A stretch of 64,000 bases of DNA from Branchiostoma floridae (taxonomy: Eukaryota > Chordata > Leptocardii > Amphioxiformes > Branchiostomatidae). The stretch spans positions 11,728,283-11,792,282 of the forward strand of contig NC_049983.1 in NCBI RefSeq assembly GCF_000003815.2. Direction: 5' to 3'. Within the stretch, counting starts at the first letter, position 1. Every line of letters starts with the position of its first letter. A model generated the notes under the pieces. The model made no database searches. It had not been told where the DNA came from and was given only the letters and a program-made list of their open reading frames with translations. Shown piece after piece: positions 22,201-34,590 of the stretch. A program made the translations under genes and the position numbers.

Positions 22201-25200
22201 AGGAGAGGAAGGGCCAGTTACAGCCCTGGACAGCGGAGTTTGTGTTACACAGACTAACAATCACAGTTTTCACAGAATCAATTTTAGTTGTTTACACACA
22301 GGTGTGGACTTACCTGGAAAAGAGATGCATTGTCCTTTTGAAGAGGGACGTAAAGCTGGCAGTCCCCTGTGTGAGGGATTAAGTGATGAGGCTAAAATGT
22401 TACACCTCTACTATAAAAGAACCCAACACACTTATTGAGAAGAGTAAGAGTGATCTGGCAATGGCTGGCATGCCTGGGCAAAGCTGCAAACGAACAGTGC
22501 ACTGCACTGTTTTACCTGTACCTTATGACAGCAAAGTGTGGCCAGTCATGCTATGGCTGAACCCTACAAACTTCAGCTGGCAATGTCTGCTGGTATTTTC
22601 CTCAGGGAAGTCTCAGTGACTGAACCTTAATTGAAACAGATACATGTAATAACATGTTGAAACTGAATGACAAACTGATTACATTAGAATCAATTGCCAC
22701 TTTCCTGTACTGCAAAAGAAGGCATGACAAAGTTACCTCATTTTCTTTCTAATGAATTACTTTTCTTTCCCCTACAGTTGATAGCATTTGATAGGACAAA
22801 TCCAGATCCTGTCAAGAAAAAAGGTATGAAAGTGGATTAGTATCAAATTGAACAATTATATATTTTGTCATCTTATAATTGAATGCTGACAGGGCTATTA
22901 GACTACCAGTAATAGCCTGTACTACCAGTCATTATGTTATGCTGATAGCGTTTTTGGTGGTAAAACCCAAAGGAGATACGCAGTACAATAAAACTGGGAG
23001 AATTTGGTCAATTTGCCAGGGACAGGGTGGCATTCACAATGTGGGATGGCACATCTGCTCTTGGTATTTAAAAAATATCTTCTTGGTGATTGAAAAAGCT
23101 CTAGTAAGAACTGTTGTGTTTACATTGAATGTGTTCAGCTAGGAATAACTGTTTATGCTTCCCCATGCTCTTTATTCAAATTATTATAAATGTCAAAGAT
23201 AGCTTTCTGATTTTTATCAGTCATGTTGAAATCTAGTTATGACGATAATGTTTGTCCTAGCAAAGAACATAGCCCCAGCATTGATAAGTCACAGATCTGC
23301 AGAATATAACAAAAGTCGCTCTTATGTTTATGAAGGTTAGACATCCAGGTAAACAATATTCTGATACAATTCAATCTCTACAACTGGATAAAAACAGAGA
23401 TTTACATGTACTTCCAGACTTTTTGAGTTTCAAAAGTTGCACTTCTTCCCCTTCCCCTAGAGTTTGAGATTGGTCTGGTCCCCTGGGCGCCTGATGACGC
23501 TGTGCCGTACTGCCCCACCTGTGGGGAGAAGTTTAACCTGTCCCGTCGGCGGCACCACTGTCGGCTGTGTGGGGGCATCATGTGTAACAGGTGCTCCCAG
23601 TTCCTCACACCTGACTTCACAGGTTAGACATACCTGTCTATTCTTTATTGTTATTCATTAATCCGGCTGACAGACAGCCAAGTTTCTGTCTAACTAGCCA
23701 ATGACTTGACAGGTTACCGTGTTACACCATTCTTCATTATCTTTTATTCCATTCTATCATTTCAGCAATCATAGATTCATACAACCAAGGTTGATTAAGT
23801 CTACTGTTAAATGAGATATCTTTTGGCCATGTGAAACTGATGTATGTTTTTTTGCTGTGCCCTAGGCCTTTTCTCATGAACAAATGACTATGTGGTGGGT
23901 TCTTTACATACTTAAGGCTTTACTGTACATATTCAAATGCTCTCCACTGGACCACAATTCAACGCTCTCTGAAAAGGCTCTATACTGAATATGTTGATAT
24001 GTTGATGTTAAACAAGCCATGCTAAACATGATAGCTGTTTAGCATGGTCTTAGTCATTAAAGTCAACGTTTCCCCTGCTGTTTTCCCCCAAAGCAAAGCT
24101 GGTGAACAAGGCTGGTAACCTACCGGTACAGACCATCCGGGGGGAGGAGAAGGGCCACCGGCGTCAGGGCAGCGCAGGAACACGTGCCATGGAGAGCCTG
24201 CGCTCGCTGGTGGGCGAGGTTGTTGGGGAGGAGCCGCGGGAGGACGGCACCAGGACATGTCAGGACTGCATGGCCGTGATGGGGCGCAGGGAGAGACAGA
24301 TTCAGGAGAAAACTACCAAACCCATCATTGTACAGCTGTATGAGGTGAGTGTGGTTTGAGATCTGTTGTTCCATTTGTAGTTAAGCCTGCTAAGAACACT
24401 TGGGACAGATAAAATGGTCTATTTGGCCAGGTGGATACTATATAGACAGGATTCTTAATTCTTGTGTAGTCATAAGGGACTTGTTCAAAGGATGGGTAAG
24501 ACACTATTACTTATAGTTCACAGTTGAAAAAAGTGTTTTTCTTACCAACTCTTTTGTTTTGTGGTAGAAACTACGCATGCTGATGGATAAAGTGGAGGCC
24601 ATGTGTCCAGAGTACATCAAAATGGCTGAATCTCTCAAGTAAGTGTGAACAGCAGTGCTAGTCTTAGTACTTAGATTTGTGCACTTTTGATATTGCATAT
24701 ACATGTATAAAAAAGCTGTTCATACCAAGATTTGCAAATCCCGATTCAGCCAGTCATAGGATTGATACCGATACTAATTGCCAAATCAACTCTTGAGGTG
24801 GATTTGAAATGCAAGTAGATTCAGACTGATCATACCAGGGTTCACCAGTTATCCTGTATAATCCTGGGTCGCCACATTAGTGGTGAAAGTGTACTGAAAC
24901 ATTGGTAGTGGAATAATGATTGCTGACTTTCCGCTTTCTCGCCTTAGTGCTGGTGAGACCAGCTACAACCTAGAACATGCCAACAACGTTCGCAGTCAGC
25001 TGATGAGATGTTACGAGGCCATTGACACCATTGGGTAGGTGTTCTGTAGTGTTGCACTGGAGGGAGAGGTGAGGTTAGGGTACCAATCTGATTCATTGCT
25101 TCTTGGATTAAAAAACAATGCTTGATGGAAAAATGAGCATCAAAAGAGAGTCTGAGTAGAAAGTTTGTAATGTAGAACATGCAGTACCAGGAACGATTTG

Positions 25201-25973
25201 TTTGATCCTTTTGATTCTTTCATGAAAAACTTAAATTGGCCAGTAGTTGAGGTCAGAAAAGAAGTAACGATCAGACAAAACATATCAAAGATACAGGTTA
25301 CATGATTGAAGTCAATTATGGTTATTATAGTCAAGCTTCCTTCTATCCCTCTATCTCAACCTCTTGCTGACATCATATCATATGGCCACACGTTCACCTC
25401 TTAAATATGCCGTATTCCTTCAGGAAGAAGATAGCCACTATGGGGGCGAGTGGTGCAGAACAACAGCTGAGTCCCCAGGCCATCCGTCTCCAGCAGGGCA
25501 TCCGGAAACACTGCACCCTGTTCATCCAGGATAACGTCTTCGGCCTGCCCTCCCTCCCCAGCGAGGACCAGCTCCGCAAGCTTCAGGAGCAGCGGCGGTT
25601 AGAGATCGAGCAGCGGCTGGCGTTAGAGCGTCAGGCTGCACTAGAAGCCGAGGAGAGACGGAGAAGCGAAGAGCAGAGAAAACGGTCTTCCCCGGAGAAG
25701 GACAGAAAAGGAGCGGCGGCGGCAACTGTAGATACAACAAACAGAGATCGGACAGAAAGTATAGGAAAGGGTTGGACCCCCGCAGTAGATTCCAGTAGTG
25801 TAGCCACGACAGAGACAGACCCGATGCTGCAGCAGATGGACATCATCAGGAGTTTTGTAGACCAGGCCAGGGCAGCGGGGCGGCTGGACGAGGTGGAAAT
25901 GTTAGAGGCTAACCTGAGAGAGCTTCAGCAGGAGTACTGGAGACAACACAGGAGACAGGCCTATCAGGAGTAG
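16283..25973 (+). CDS. RBSN: Rabenosyn-5 (FYVE-finger Rab4/Rab5 effector), short form
   Basis: Endosomal PI3P-binding protein that tethers and recycles early endosomes. Coding exons: 16283-16607, 22011-22111, 22778-22823, 23461-23622, 24094-24344, 24568-24638, 24948-25034, 25424-25973; total 1593 nt, 530 aa, phases consistent. N-terminal C2H2 finger (Cys15, Cys18, His31, His36), VDPTMWEPQDFG, then a FYVE finger (about residues 160-250) with the PI3P-binding RRRHHCR motif and the last Cys pair CQDC in exon 5. Exon 8 gives a charged coiled coil (about 440-470) and one Rab-binding hairpin (DPMLQQMDIIRSFVDQA). The protein stops right after it. Human rabenosyn (784 aa) continues with NPF repeats and a second Rab-binding helix, absent here. 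ATG 16283 matches the human start; ATG 16280 just before it would add one Met. A longer isoform cannot be excluded. Confidence 0.92.
16608..22010 (+). other. RBSN intron 1 (5.4 kb)
   Basis: Long first intron with no convincing exon. Short open frames on both strands are not supported by splice sites or recognisable similarity. A GC-richer stretch near 19800-20000 could be an alternative first exon, but nothing proves it. Confidence 0.5.
19378..19400. repeat. (GAAA)n microsatellite
   Basis: Five to six uninterrupted GAAA units in RBSN intron 1. Confidence 0.9.
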
Positions 25974-26512
25974 GATAGGACACAATCAGTGATGCAAACA
26001 TGCTTTCTTATCACCCACCTGAGTTGTGTTAGGGAGAGGGACTAAGACTGGACACAGTTGTTTGCTACAGCAATGTAGCATCAATTGTATCGCAAACTCT
26101 GCACAATTCCTTCTGCTGAGACCATGATTTAATTAACCTACTTATTGTCATGTTAACCTACTTCTGAGATCCTTGTAACCCTACGAATACGTACAGAAAG
26201 CCATATGGTACATAGAAGTAGCTAGGACTTCAGGGAATGCTTTATTGAGTTGCATGGCACAACCTTTTTTTACACTATGCATTCAATGCATTTGCTGTTT
26301 TTCAGTTTTAATATGTCTTTCAGCAATTTTTGTTTTAAGTGTAAATGTATTAATAGCTGTATCTGCATACCAGCAATTTTGAAACTTACTTTCATAAGTT
26401 GGAATTCTCAAGTCACAAAGGTTGAGGTGCTCTGAAGATGTAATATTTTCAAGGAGAGGCACACTTTTTTTTACCGATAAAAGCTTGGAGTGCGCTTGCA
26501 GAGGCTTAAAGG

Positions 26513-26957
26513 TGCATGCTGGTACATGTATTAGCAGAACTGCATGATGGTAGAAAGAGATGCATGATGGTAGATTATTTGCATGAGTTATAACGTAAAG
26601 TACAGAGTTTGCATGGTGCATGTAATAGGTGCATGCTGTAAGGTAAGAGGAACTGCATGTTGGATATTGGACAGGAGCATGACCAAGGGAAGCAGGCTAA
26701 ATACATTTTTGTAGGAGACGTGCATGCTAGATAATGATTTGTGGAAAGAAGTGCATGGTTGATAGTCTGTTTTGGAAGATGCATGCTGGAATAGCAGGAC
26801 AAGTGCATGCTGGAATCATGAATAGCCCGTAGTTAGGAAATTGCATGATGGGAAATTTTGTCGCATGCTGCATGAATATATGCTAGTTGACAATGTATGT
26901 TCAGAATCACTGCATGACTTTGCATGTTTTATAAGAATGCATGTACTGATATGCATG
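26513..26957 (+). promoter_or_regulatory. Cluster of 18 TGCATG motifs in presumed RBSN 3'UTR
   Basis: TGCATG starts at 26513, 26541, 26561, 26580, 26610, 26617, 26630, 26654, 26721, 26752, 26780, 26804, 26842, 26869, 26911, 26921, 26939 and 26952, with one more at 26251 and near-matches at 26678 and 26863. The complement CATGCA does not occur in the cluster. (U)GCAUG is the binding word of RBFOX RNA-binding proteins. The segment lies 540 nt past the RBSN stop and ahead of the AATAAA at 28073, so it is probably transcribed in the sense orientation. Spacing is irregular (7-67 nt), which speaks against a simple tandem repeat, although some units share a TGCATGCTGG or TGCATGATGG extension. Confidence 0.7.
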
Positions 26958-28072
26958 AAGTTAGCAAGTCAAAATTTAGGAATTTGGTTAAAGCTATGTA
27001 CAATGTACGATGTACAAGCACTGCATTGTGGGATAGAGTTGCTATCTGAGAAATCACCGCACTACTAAAAATGACAACCAGAGTTTCTGATATGATAGTA
27101 GGTTCAAAGCTCACCTTTTGTCAATCATAACTGGTATTGTTAGACCCACGTGCTTGTATCATTGAAACCGAAGACAATCCTATCTAAATGCTGTGCCTAT
27201 CCACATCTTCAGAGCATCTCTTGCCAGCAGAAGAAGAATTTCAAGTCATGAAGTGAAAACGACTTATATTCTTCTGGTAACTATACATATTACCTTTCCT
27301 TTACGTAAACGAAAAACTACTGAACAAGTAAGCTAGAAGAAAAATGTAACAAGGAGGTAAAGATGAATGATGAATTTTAAATGTCTTGAGGTAATAATTC
27401 AATGTTTTCCAAGCCTTTAATATGCGAATAAGCAAATGCCATATACTGACTAGGTTGCCTCCTGGTGTACAAAAGTATTTGATCACAATATTACACACAT
27501 CTGTTGACAACAGAGTTGCAAATATGAGAGATATGGAGTATTCGGTTCAGTAGCCTGGCAGACATGCGGAAGATGTATCATTCCAATTAAAAAGTTGTTC
27601 CTGATCATGTAAGAATCCATGTTTTTATGCTTTATATGGTCCTTGGCTGAAGGACTTACTTTTATCTAGAGAACATGTATACTTCAGTACATTTCGTACA
27701 GTTGCCTGGATCATAAGTCATCCTGTCTTTGTGGGCACCTAAGTCAGCAGAGGAAATATCTTTGATGTAACCTTACACCAATTCTTCATGTGGAAACAAC
27801 TCATTAAACTGCAAGGAATTGTACATTGTGTGTTTTAAGATTATTTTCTGTGTCTAAATATTTTACTACATTACTCATGTTTCTTGTAGTCAAAGAGGTT
27901 AAACTATTACCTATAACTTAGTTTTGTTAAGAAAGTGATCGAGGGGAACTGGCTTTAATACCTAACATGACCTTACATGTACCTTTAAACCTTTAAGTTG
28001 CACCTAGCACCTGTCCATTTCAAGGAGGTTCAACCTCCTTGCCCATTCCTATTCTGCCTCTTTCTTTGACGC

Positions 28073-28078
28073 AATAAA
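28073..28078 (+). promoter_or_regulatory. RBSN: Candidate RBSN poly(A) signal
   Basis: AATAAA 2.1 kb after the RBSN stop; I noticed none earlier. If used, the 3'UTR is long and includes the TGCATG cluster. A short perfect palindrome (AAGGAGGTT, one-base gap, AACCTCCTT; 28022-28040) lies just before it. Confidence 0.4.
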
Positions 28079-29986
28079 ATTCATGACATACAACGGTAAA
28101 AATGAGTGTAGTCATATCAAATCAGTTGCCGTCAATGTCCATCATCACTGCAGATCTGTAGAACCTCCGACAGCTGACTCTTCACATGTTAAGGCAGTGA
28201 CGATTACAACACGTGTCTGTGGGGACACCTGGCGACCAACGTAGCTCGTGCAGTAACATTGGTATTTTATTTGCTGCAGTAATAGCATTGGCTGCTAGGA
28301 AGCGCTTTTGAACCGTTGAACATTTGACCATATTATGCCAAGCTTAAACTTTGCCAAGATGGAGGTGTATTACACACCAGTTATAACTCATAACTTGCTC
28401 AGTACTACAAGGCTCACACGGGGGATTAGGCATTTGACCAATTTAGATATATCGTTGAAGAAACTAATGATAAACGAAATAAATTTCGTGTGCGCGCATG
28501 AATTTTCACAGAAAGTAATGTCAGTTTGTTACATCATCTCCTGAAACATGCAAAAGCCATGCCAACCCTCTGGTAGCAAAAATCCCCTGGCAAAACATTT
28601 TCGCTATAATATATTTCCAGCGTAGTCAGTTTGCTAGAGACTACACGTCACATACCCTCAGAGAGCCTAATTTGACGCTCCCTAGACTTAAAGTGGCCAA
28701 CCACAAATCTAGCGTTATCTACCAAAGGAGCGGCTTTTATTCCCGAAACTAGGCTTTTCGCAAATGTTAAAAAAGAGGAATTCTCGTAAGGGGTTAACAA
28801 AGTCTGAAATAAATTTATTTGTAGTAAGTTATACTTCATGTTACGGCTACCAAAGACATTGTTCTTATGGAAGAAAATCCGCGCCAATAATGTATTTTTT
28901 CCATTTCTCTAAGCGATGAAACTATAACGCTATTGAAAATTTTAAGCGATTTTCCTTACGATTCAGCTCTGTGTAACTGACATATGTTAAGATATCAGGA
29001 GTCAAGACATACGTCCGTTTGTCCAAAATCCACTCTAGTTCTGGCGGCTGGTGGCATATGCGCATGGTGTAACTCACGGGCCAATGACATGTGGTTCTAC
29101 ACGTGCCTTATGATGAAATACTCTGTTCAAATACAAAATTTGAATGTGTCAGTATGCAGTTTTTACCATCGAGCATTGTATCCGAGCACTGTTATATACA
29201 ATCCAAATGTCATTTCCGGGGATGGCAAACAAACGGGGTTTGAACCGAACCTGCATCATATTTGCGTTTATCTTCAGAGGCTATAGCTAATGTCCCATAT
29301 GCTGACTGATAATGTTAAAGTATGCCCCGATTATATACTATAACTAGAAGGAAGGCTTTTCATTTGGGAGTAAACATTAGATGAAATTGAGCGTTTTGTT
29401 AACTGTACTGGCAACTAACACCTTGGACGTTTATCACAAATGGACGAGTAAATCGTTCACACACTGTTAGTACAACTACAAATGTACCCGCACAACATAT
29501 GTCTCATTAACCACTGTTGCAAACATGTGAATACGGCATAAGCGGATACTACTGTCAATAATTGTACTGGATTAGGCTGGAGATAAAAGTAGTATCACAG
29601 GACGAGGCTAGGTTAAAGCAAATGTTTGCTATTTCAATAACCACCAGATGCAGACTCTCTCACACCGGTCATCCGTACTCTGCGATATGTTTGAGTAAAA
29701 AAGTATATTTTCATGGCAAAATCGTTAATAAAATCATGAAATTCATTCGTACATCTTCATTTCACAATTGGTATTTGCTATCAAATTCAAGAGGCTTGAA
29801 CAAGAAATTGTTGTGTTCCCAACCATTAGCCTTATTGTTATCTAATATCAACAAGCAAATGACTGACTAATATGTATCGTTTATGCAAAATAGGCAGGAG
29901 TATTGCATAATGATTAAGCTATAAATAGCACGTATCGGTCTCGTCTTCGCCGAATTAGCCTTCTGTTCTCCATTAGTCCTGTAACG
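28079..29986. other. Intergenic region, RBSN to hydrolase gene
   Basis: 1.9 kb with only short open frames lacking start context, splice support or recognisable similarity. It presumably contains the promoter of the downstream hydrolase gene; I could not place one. Confidence 0.4.
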
Positions 29987-32900
29987 ATGAAGCTCCCCTC
30001 CCCAGCCCTGGTGCTCCTCCTGTGCGGCCTGCCCCACGCCCTGGGGACGTCCTGCAAACTGCTCCGGCCCACCAACACGGACGGGACGGAGGTCGGCCTC
30101 ATCATCGTGCCTGGAGCCTACATCAAAGGCACGGCCTACCAGCCACTGGCGCAGACCATCCAGGACCTCTCCCCACACAAGTGAGTACGCTCTAGCAGTA
30201 ACATATGTTCTCTTTTATTTGTTAACGTTATACCCCTGTCACATTTGGCGAGCTTGAAATCGATCGGACGACGATTCTGCGGCAATCGCCCGAGCCTCGC
30301 TTATAATAATAACTTTATTACACAACAATTGTACAAGGTACAAAGTATGGCTAAATATGTGACAGGGACAGTTTTCAGGTGAAAATACGCACAACCCATT
30401 GTCGATCTTAAATATGGCCGATCTTCCATCGATACGCCCGAAGATCATGGATAATGTGACAGGGGTATTAACAAACTAACAAAATCATCCCCTCCCTCAC
30501 CCCGTAGGCTGTGGGTCGGTTTGACGGACGGGTACGTGACAGATCTGCCCAACCCGCTGGAACTGTCGTCCGCCATCCAGTCTTGTAAACAGGCCATGGT
30601 GCAGGGTGGGATGAAAACAGACGTCTTCTTCATCGGCGCCCATTCGCTTGGAGGTACATTTGTATAACATATTTGATATCAGTCAGGTTTTCTGTCAGGG
30701 GAGGTAAGTACAGTCGACACCAGTGATTTTCAATGCAGCGCTGAGAAGCGATATTGTTCGACTGCCCAGTGTCACTTGTGTACAATAAGGTAGCGCTGGT
30801 GAACGTTTGGTTTTGAACTCTGAAAATAATGTACGGTTAGATGATGAAAGAAAGTCGGGTGTTGAGAAAACGGATGAAAGAGATGACAAAGAATTTGAGT
30901 TATTGACTGAATGCTTATTAGTGCCTTTGAATCAGTAATACTAGGAAGTTTTCCCTGTAAAGTCTCATTAGTAAAGTTTTGAAGCCTAAGTGTATTTTTA
31001 GGTGAGCGCGGTTTAATTTTAAGTCGATATATTTCCCCGCAGGTACCTTCCTGCAGATGTACCTGTCTGACAACCCCCGCCAGGCGAAGGGGATGCTGCT
31101 GTGGGGGTCCTACCTGACCAACTCCTACCCCATGGCTACCTTCTCCGTACCCGTCCTCACTCTGAACGGGGATCTAGACGGTCTGGTCAGACTGGGTTAC
31201 TCCTGGAAAAAGTACAGGTCAGTGACCCTAACTAAAAGCGACATTAGACAAAACGACCCCGTGCAACAATGGAGTCCTCAGGCACAACGAGCTAGCTCAT
31301 TGGCTGGTCACTTGATTGAATCAGTCAGGTACACCTGGGAGACCTAACAATGCCAGGTGGCTAAAAGTGACTGTCGCATTAGTCCGCCGGGGTAGCTGGA
31401 TAATCACATCAATTGTGCAGATTTGTCTAAAGATAAAAAAAATGTACATTTTTGCTCAAAGAATTGCATAAATGTCCAAATTAGTGATGTTCATTATTAG
31501 CATATGCCGAAAATGTGAATGAGTTCCTATGGGCGTTATTATAAGCTTCTCCATTCCATAGATAAGGTATTTTGTTTTAATACCAGAGCATAGACGCCCA
31601 AAATATACATGTTTGGTCTTGAAATGGCAAAAAACCGAGGTGCCTCCGCAGCTATACGTGATTAGAAAACATTCAACTATTCAAATTTCACAATATTCCA
31701 TCTATGACGGCGGACAATACCTAATCCCTCCCTGTATTGTCAAATTGTGTCAAAGTCATGTTCTCAAATTGACCGTTTGCTTCCCTGCCACACGTCCCAC
31801 CCTATTCACTCACAGGGAGTTCGTTGCAATAGACGCGAACTTCTCCAGCCCCGCTGTGTACCAGAAACCGGTAGTTGTTGTGCCTGGACTTAACCACGGA
31901 CACGTGAGTACGACCGATATATTGCATTAATTCGTGGGGGCCATTACTGAGTAAATACTATTAACGTTATATAAAGTATGATATAAAAGACATCAAACAA
32001 CACAAGACGTAAAGAGGATGAAGTCCTGCGCATTATTTGTGAAAGCTCCTTGGTATATATTTCTATTTTTCGTTTCCACAAACAGTCCTGCCGGGCCCCG
32101 ATTTGGAAATGTGACGTTAGCCTAAACAGTGCCTACCTAAGGGTGCTGCACTAGAGATCTCTCAAACACTATCAGTCTGTTTTCAATGTGAAAGATGGAT
32201 ACATGTTACTGGAACCCACAGATTTTACACCTATTGCTTTCGCCATATATCTAAGCCACGAAATACCTATTCCTTGTGGAACTATGACAGTCTGAGATGT
32301 CTTCACGCCCTTGACTCCAGATCGCGTCCGGAGCCATGCCGTCCAACGTGCTGAACATGGACCTGCCAGCCGAGATGACCATGGAGCAGGCGCACAGACT
32401 GATAGCCAACTCCTCTGTAAACTTCATGGTAGCCAACAGTCCCAACAACACCGCATTCAGACAGATGGAGGCGGTTAAACAGCTACGGACTCAAATGTAA
32501 ACAATACCGTTACTTTAGTATAAGACCCAAGTTCACTGATCTTCCGATTGTATCAAATCTTAAGTCCGTGTGTCTCAAGCCCTGCATCTCCAGAGTCAAT
32601 CACAAGTGTGCTTAGCTTGGAAAACACCTCAATCTCGATCTTCTCAACTCTAAAGTGCCTTTACTCCCGCATAACTTATTCCGATTTGGCCGCTTTGTCA
32701 TCTTCGTTCCCGGAAGGAATATGGCACAATATGCTTTGCCTCGTCGTTCCTCTTCACCTCTGCTGCAAATCCGCTTGGTCTCCGCCTTTCTGCCCTCATG
32801 AAAGCAAGTCCGGAGAAATTAACTTCAGCGCTCTGATTATCCATTGACGTTATTTGTGTTCTCTTTTGGGTACAGGAATGTCACAGGCAGGATCCTGGCT

Positions 32901-34590
32901 CCTTTCGACATCGTCTCCGCACTTGACTTTGACGGCCAGACGTCTCCCTGGGTCACCACCGCTCAGGAGAGCATCATCGGAGCCCCGGCCGAGCTGCAGA
33001 ACAAGCTCACTGTCAAGACGGAAGTCATGGACAACATCCTAGATCTGGGGGACCACAAACCGTTCGTCGAGAAGGACGGCGACATGGTTACTGTCCAGAC
33101 CTACACCAAGTTCGACTATCCGCTGAACCCCATCGACAACTCGGAGCCGTACGTCTCCACAAACATGTTGTCCACTAAGATGAAGAGGCAGTCTGCGGTT
33201 ACCAAGGAGCTGGGACCGGGACACTACAACAGTCCCATCACGTGTAAGGACTTGAACCAGGTGCGTGTGTGTTCTTCAGACAGTGACGACCAAAGTGAAC
33301 GTGTCTTAAAAGGACTTTAATAGCCACTCTCAAAAAGTACGAACAAACCAATCACCGTAATATTACAAAGTTTCCAGATGTCTTCTCAAATATTATTAAA
33401 GGACAGAACATACTTTTCACTGCAACACATAGCCCCCACCAGGCCTATTCTTATAAGGGTATGGACTGTAGAATTCGGCAAAAAAAGGAATAATAGGGCA
33501 GGACATTCAGTCCGTGATAGCCAACCCTATCACAGATGTGAGTCTAGTTAGTCACTAGACTAGTCAACCACACACTTTGTAGGATGATTAACGAACTGAT
33601 GTAACGTTACGTTTGCCAAATAGCGATAACTCAAGCGTCTGGATATGGTTTGGGAAACGGTCAAACGTTTCAGATAACATCCGTTATTGTTTGTCAGTGA
33701 TCATGACACTGACGTGATGTCCTTTTGTTTCCAGATGGCTTTCCAGATTGCCTCCACCGCCGCGTCCACCGTTGCCATGGCCAGGTATCAGCAGAAAGGT
33801 CACCAGCTGACGTTCGCTGATGACGAGATGAAGAGTACGGGAAGTGGCTGGCTGTCGGGAGCGCTTACGTTCGAGGACCAGGGCGATGGAACGGTTAAGG
33901 TGGGTGTTGCTCAGTATAAAATATTTTCAGTACACTGAATTACTTCCACAGGTTGGTAAGTCATCTGAAAATAAAATAAAAGTTCTTTTTCTCGCAGCCA
34001 CACTTTACTCTCTTGGCAGAGTTCAATATGCCTTAATGAGGAAGATAACAAGTCTTCAAAGTGAAAAGAATTGGTTGTAAGAAAAACTACAATTTCAGAT
34101 GTTCTCAACAGCTGTAGCTTTTATTGTCAGTAATCACAACAAAATGCAGTCAAACCTGTATATACACAAGAACCACCTGGCCAATGTGAGCACTGATTGG
34201 TGATATGATAGTTTTACCATTTACACAAGCAAAAGAAGTCTATTTAGTGACCACCTGTTAACATGACAAGATTTTATCAGTCCGTAGTGGTCTTCTGGGG
34301 CAGTTTTTTTTCAGATTCAATGCATCTGAAAAGCTGTAGAAAGGGAGAGCTATATATTTTGTCAGTCCTTAGTGGTCTTTTTGGGCAGCTTTTTTTCTCA
34401 GATTCAATGCATCTACCACAAAGCGAGAGCTATAACGTATCGTACCAATGCCCTACAGGTGACTAGCCCTGCCCTGGTGACCAGTCTGGACGCGTGGTTC
34501 GGGTTTGACGGGATGCACTACTGCAAGCTGCTCTCTCCGTTCCGTGCTCTGGAGTACATCTACACCGACAGCCTTCGCCATGTATCATAA
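29987..34590 (+). CDS. Secreted alpha/beta-hydrolase-like protein, function unknown
   Basis: Coding exons: 29987-30180, 30508-30653, 31043-31217, 31816-31903, 32321-32496, 32876-33260, 33735-33899, 34459-34590; total 1461 nt, 486 aa, phases consistent. N-terminus is a classic signal peptide (PALVLLLCGLPHALG). Residues about 30-210 look like an alpha/beta-hydrolase core: VGLIIVPGAYIKG (strand plus oxyanion-type turn), nucleophile elbow GAHSLGG with Ser111, acid in LNGDLDG (Asp157 or Asp159), and His199 in PGLNHGH. The C-terminal half (about 210-486) matches nothing I recognise; it has DFDGQTSPW, a KFDYPLNP stretch, and a dibasic MKRQ site near the middle. I cannot name the substrate. A lipase, esterase or amidase role is possible. 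Confidence 0.85.
30231..30467. mobile_element. 237-bp MITE with TTA target duplication
   Basis: Perfect 15-bp terminal inverted repeats TACCCCTGTCACATT (30231-30245, complement 30453-30467), flanked by TTA on both sides (30228-30230, 30468-30470). A 3-bp TWA duplication is characteristic of PIF/Harbinger elements. Non-coding; sits in intron 1 of the hydrolase gene. Confidence 0.8.
34147..34257. mobile_element. Partial copy of the CAGTCAAACCTGTA element
   Basis: Begins CAGTCAAACCTGTATA and has 'accacctg' blocks like the elements at 2716 and 37737. No matching right inverted end is seen and the left flank is TG rather than TA, so it is a decayed or truncated copy. In intron 7 of the hydrolase gene. 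Confidence 0.5.
34278..34437. repeat. Two-copy tandem duplication, 85-bp period
   Basis: Copies begin at 34278 and 34363 and share CAGTCC-TAGTGGTCTT, GGGCAG, a T run and CAGATTCAATGCATCT. It lies directly before the last hydrolase exon. Confidence 0.8.

Noticed and set aside
25394-25846. Minus-strand frames opposite RBSN exon 8
   Set aside because: Antisense shadows of a charged coiled-coil exon with clear sense similarity to rabenosyn.
28984-29286. 100-codon plus-strand frame in the intergenic region
   Set aside because: No recognisable motif, no splice support and ordinary composition for non-coding DNA.
29562-29870. 102-codon plus-strand frame upstream of the hydrolase gene
   Set aside because: No similarity, no conserved pattern, not joined in phase to the hydrolase exon 1.
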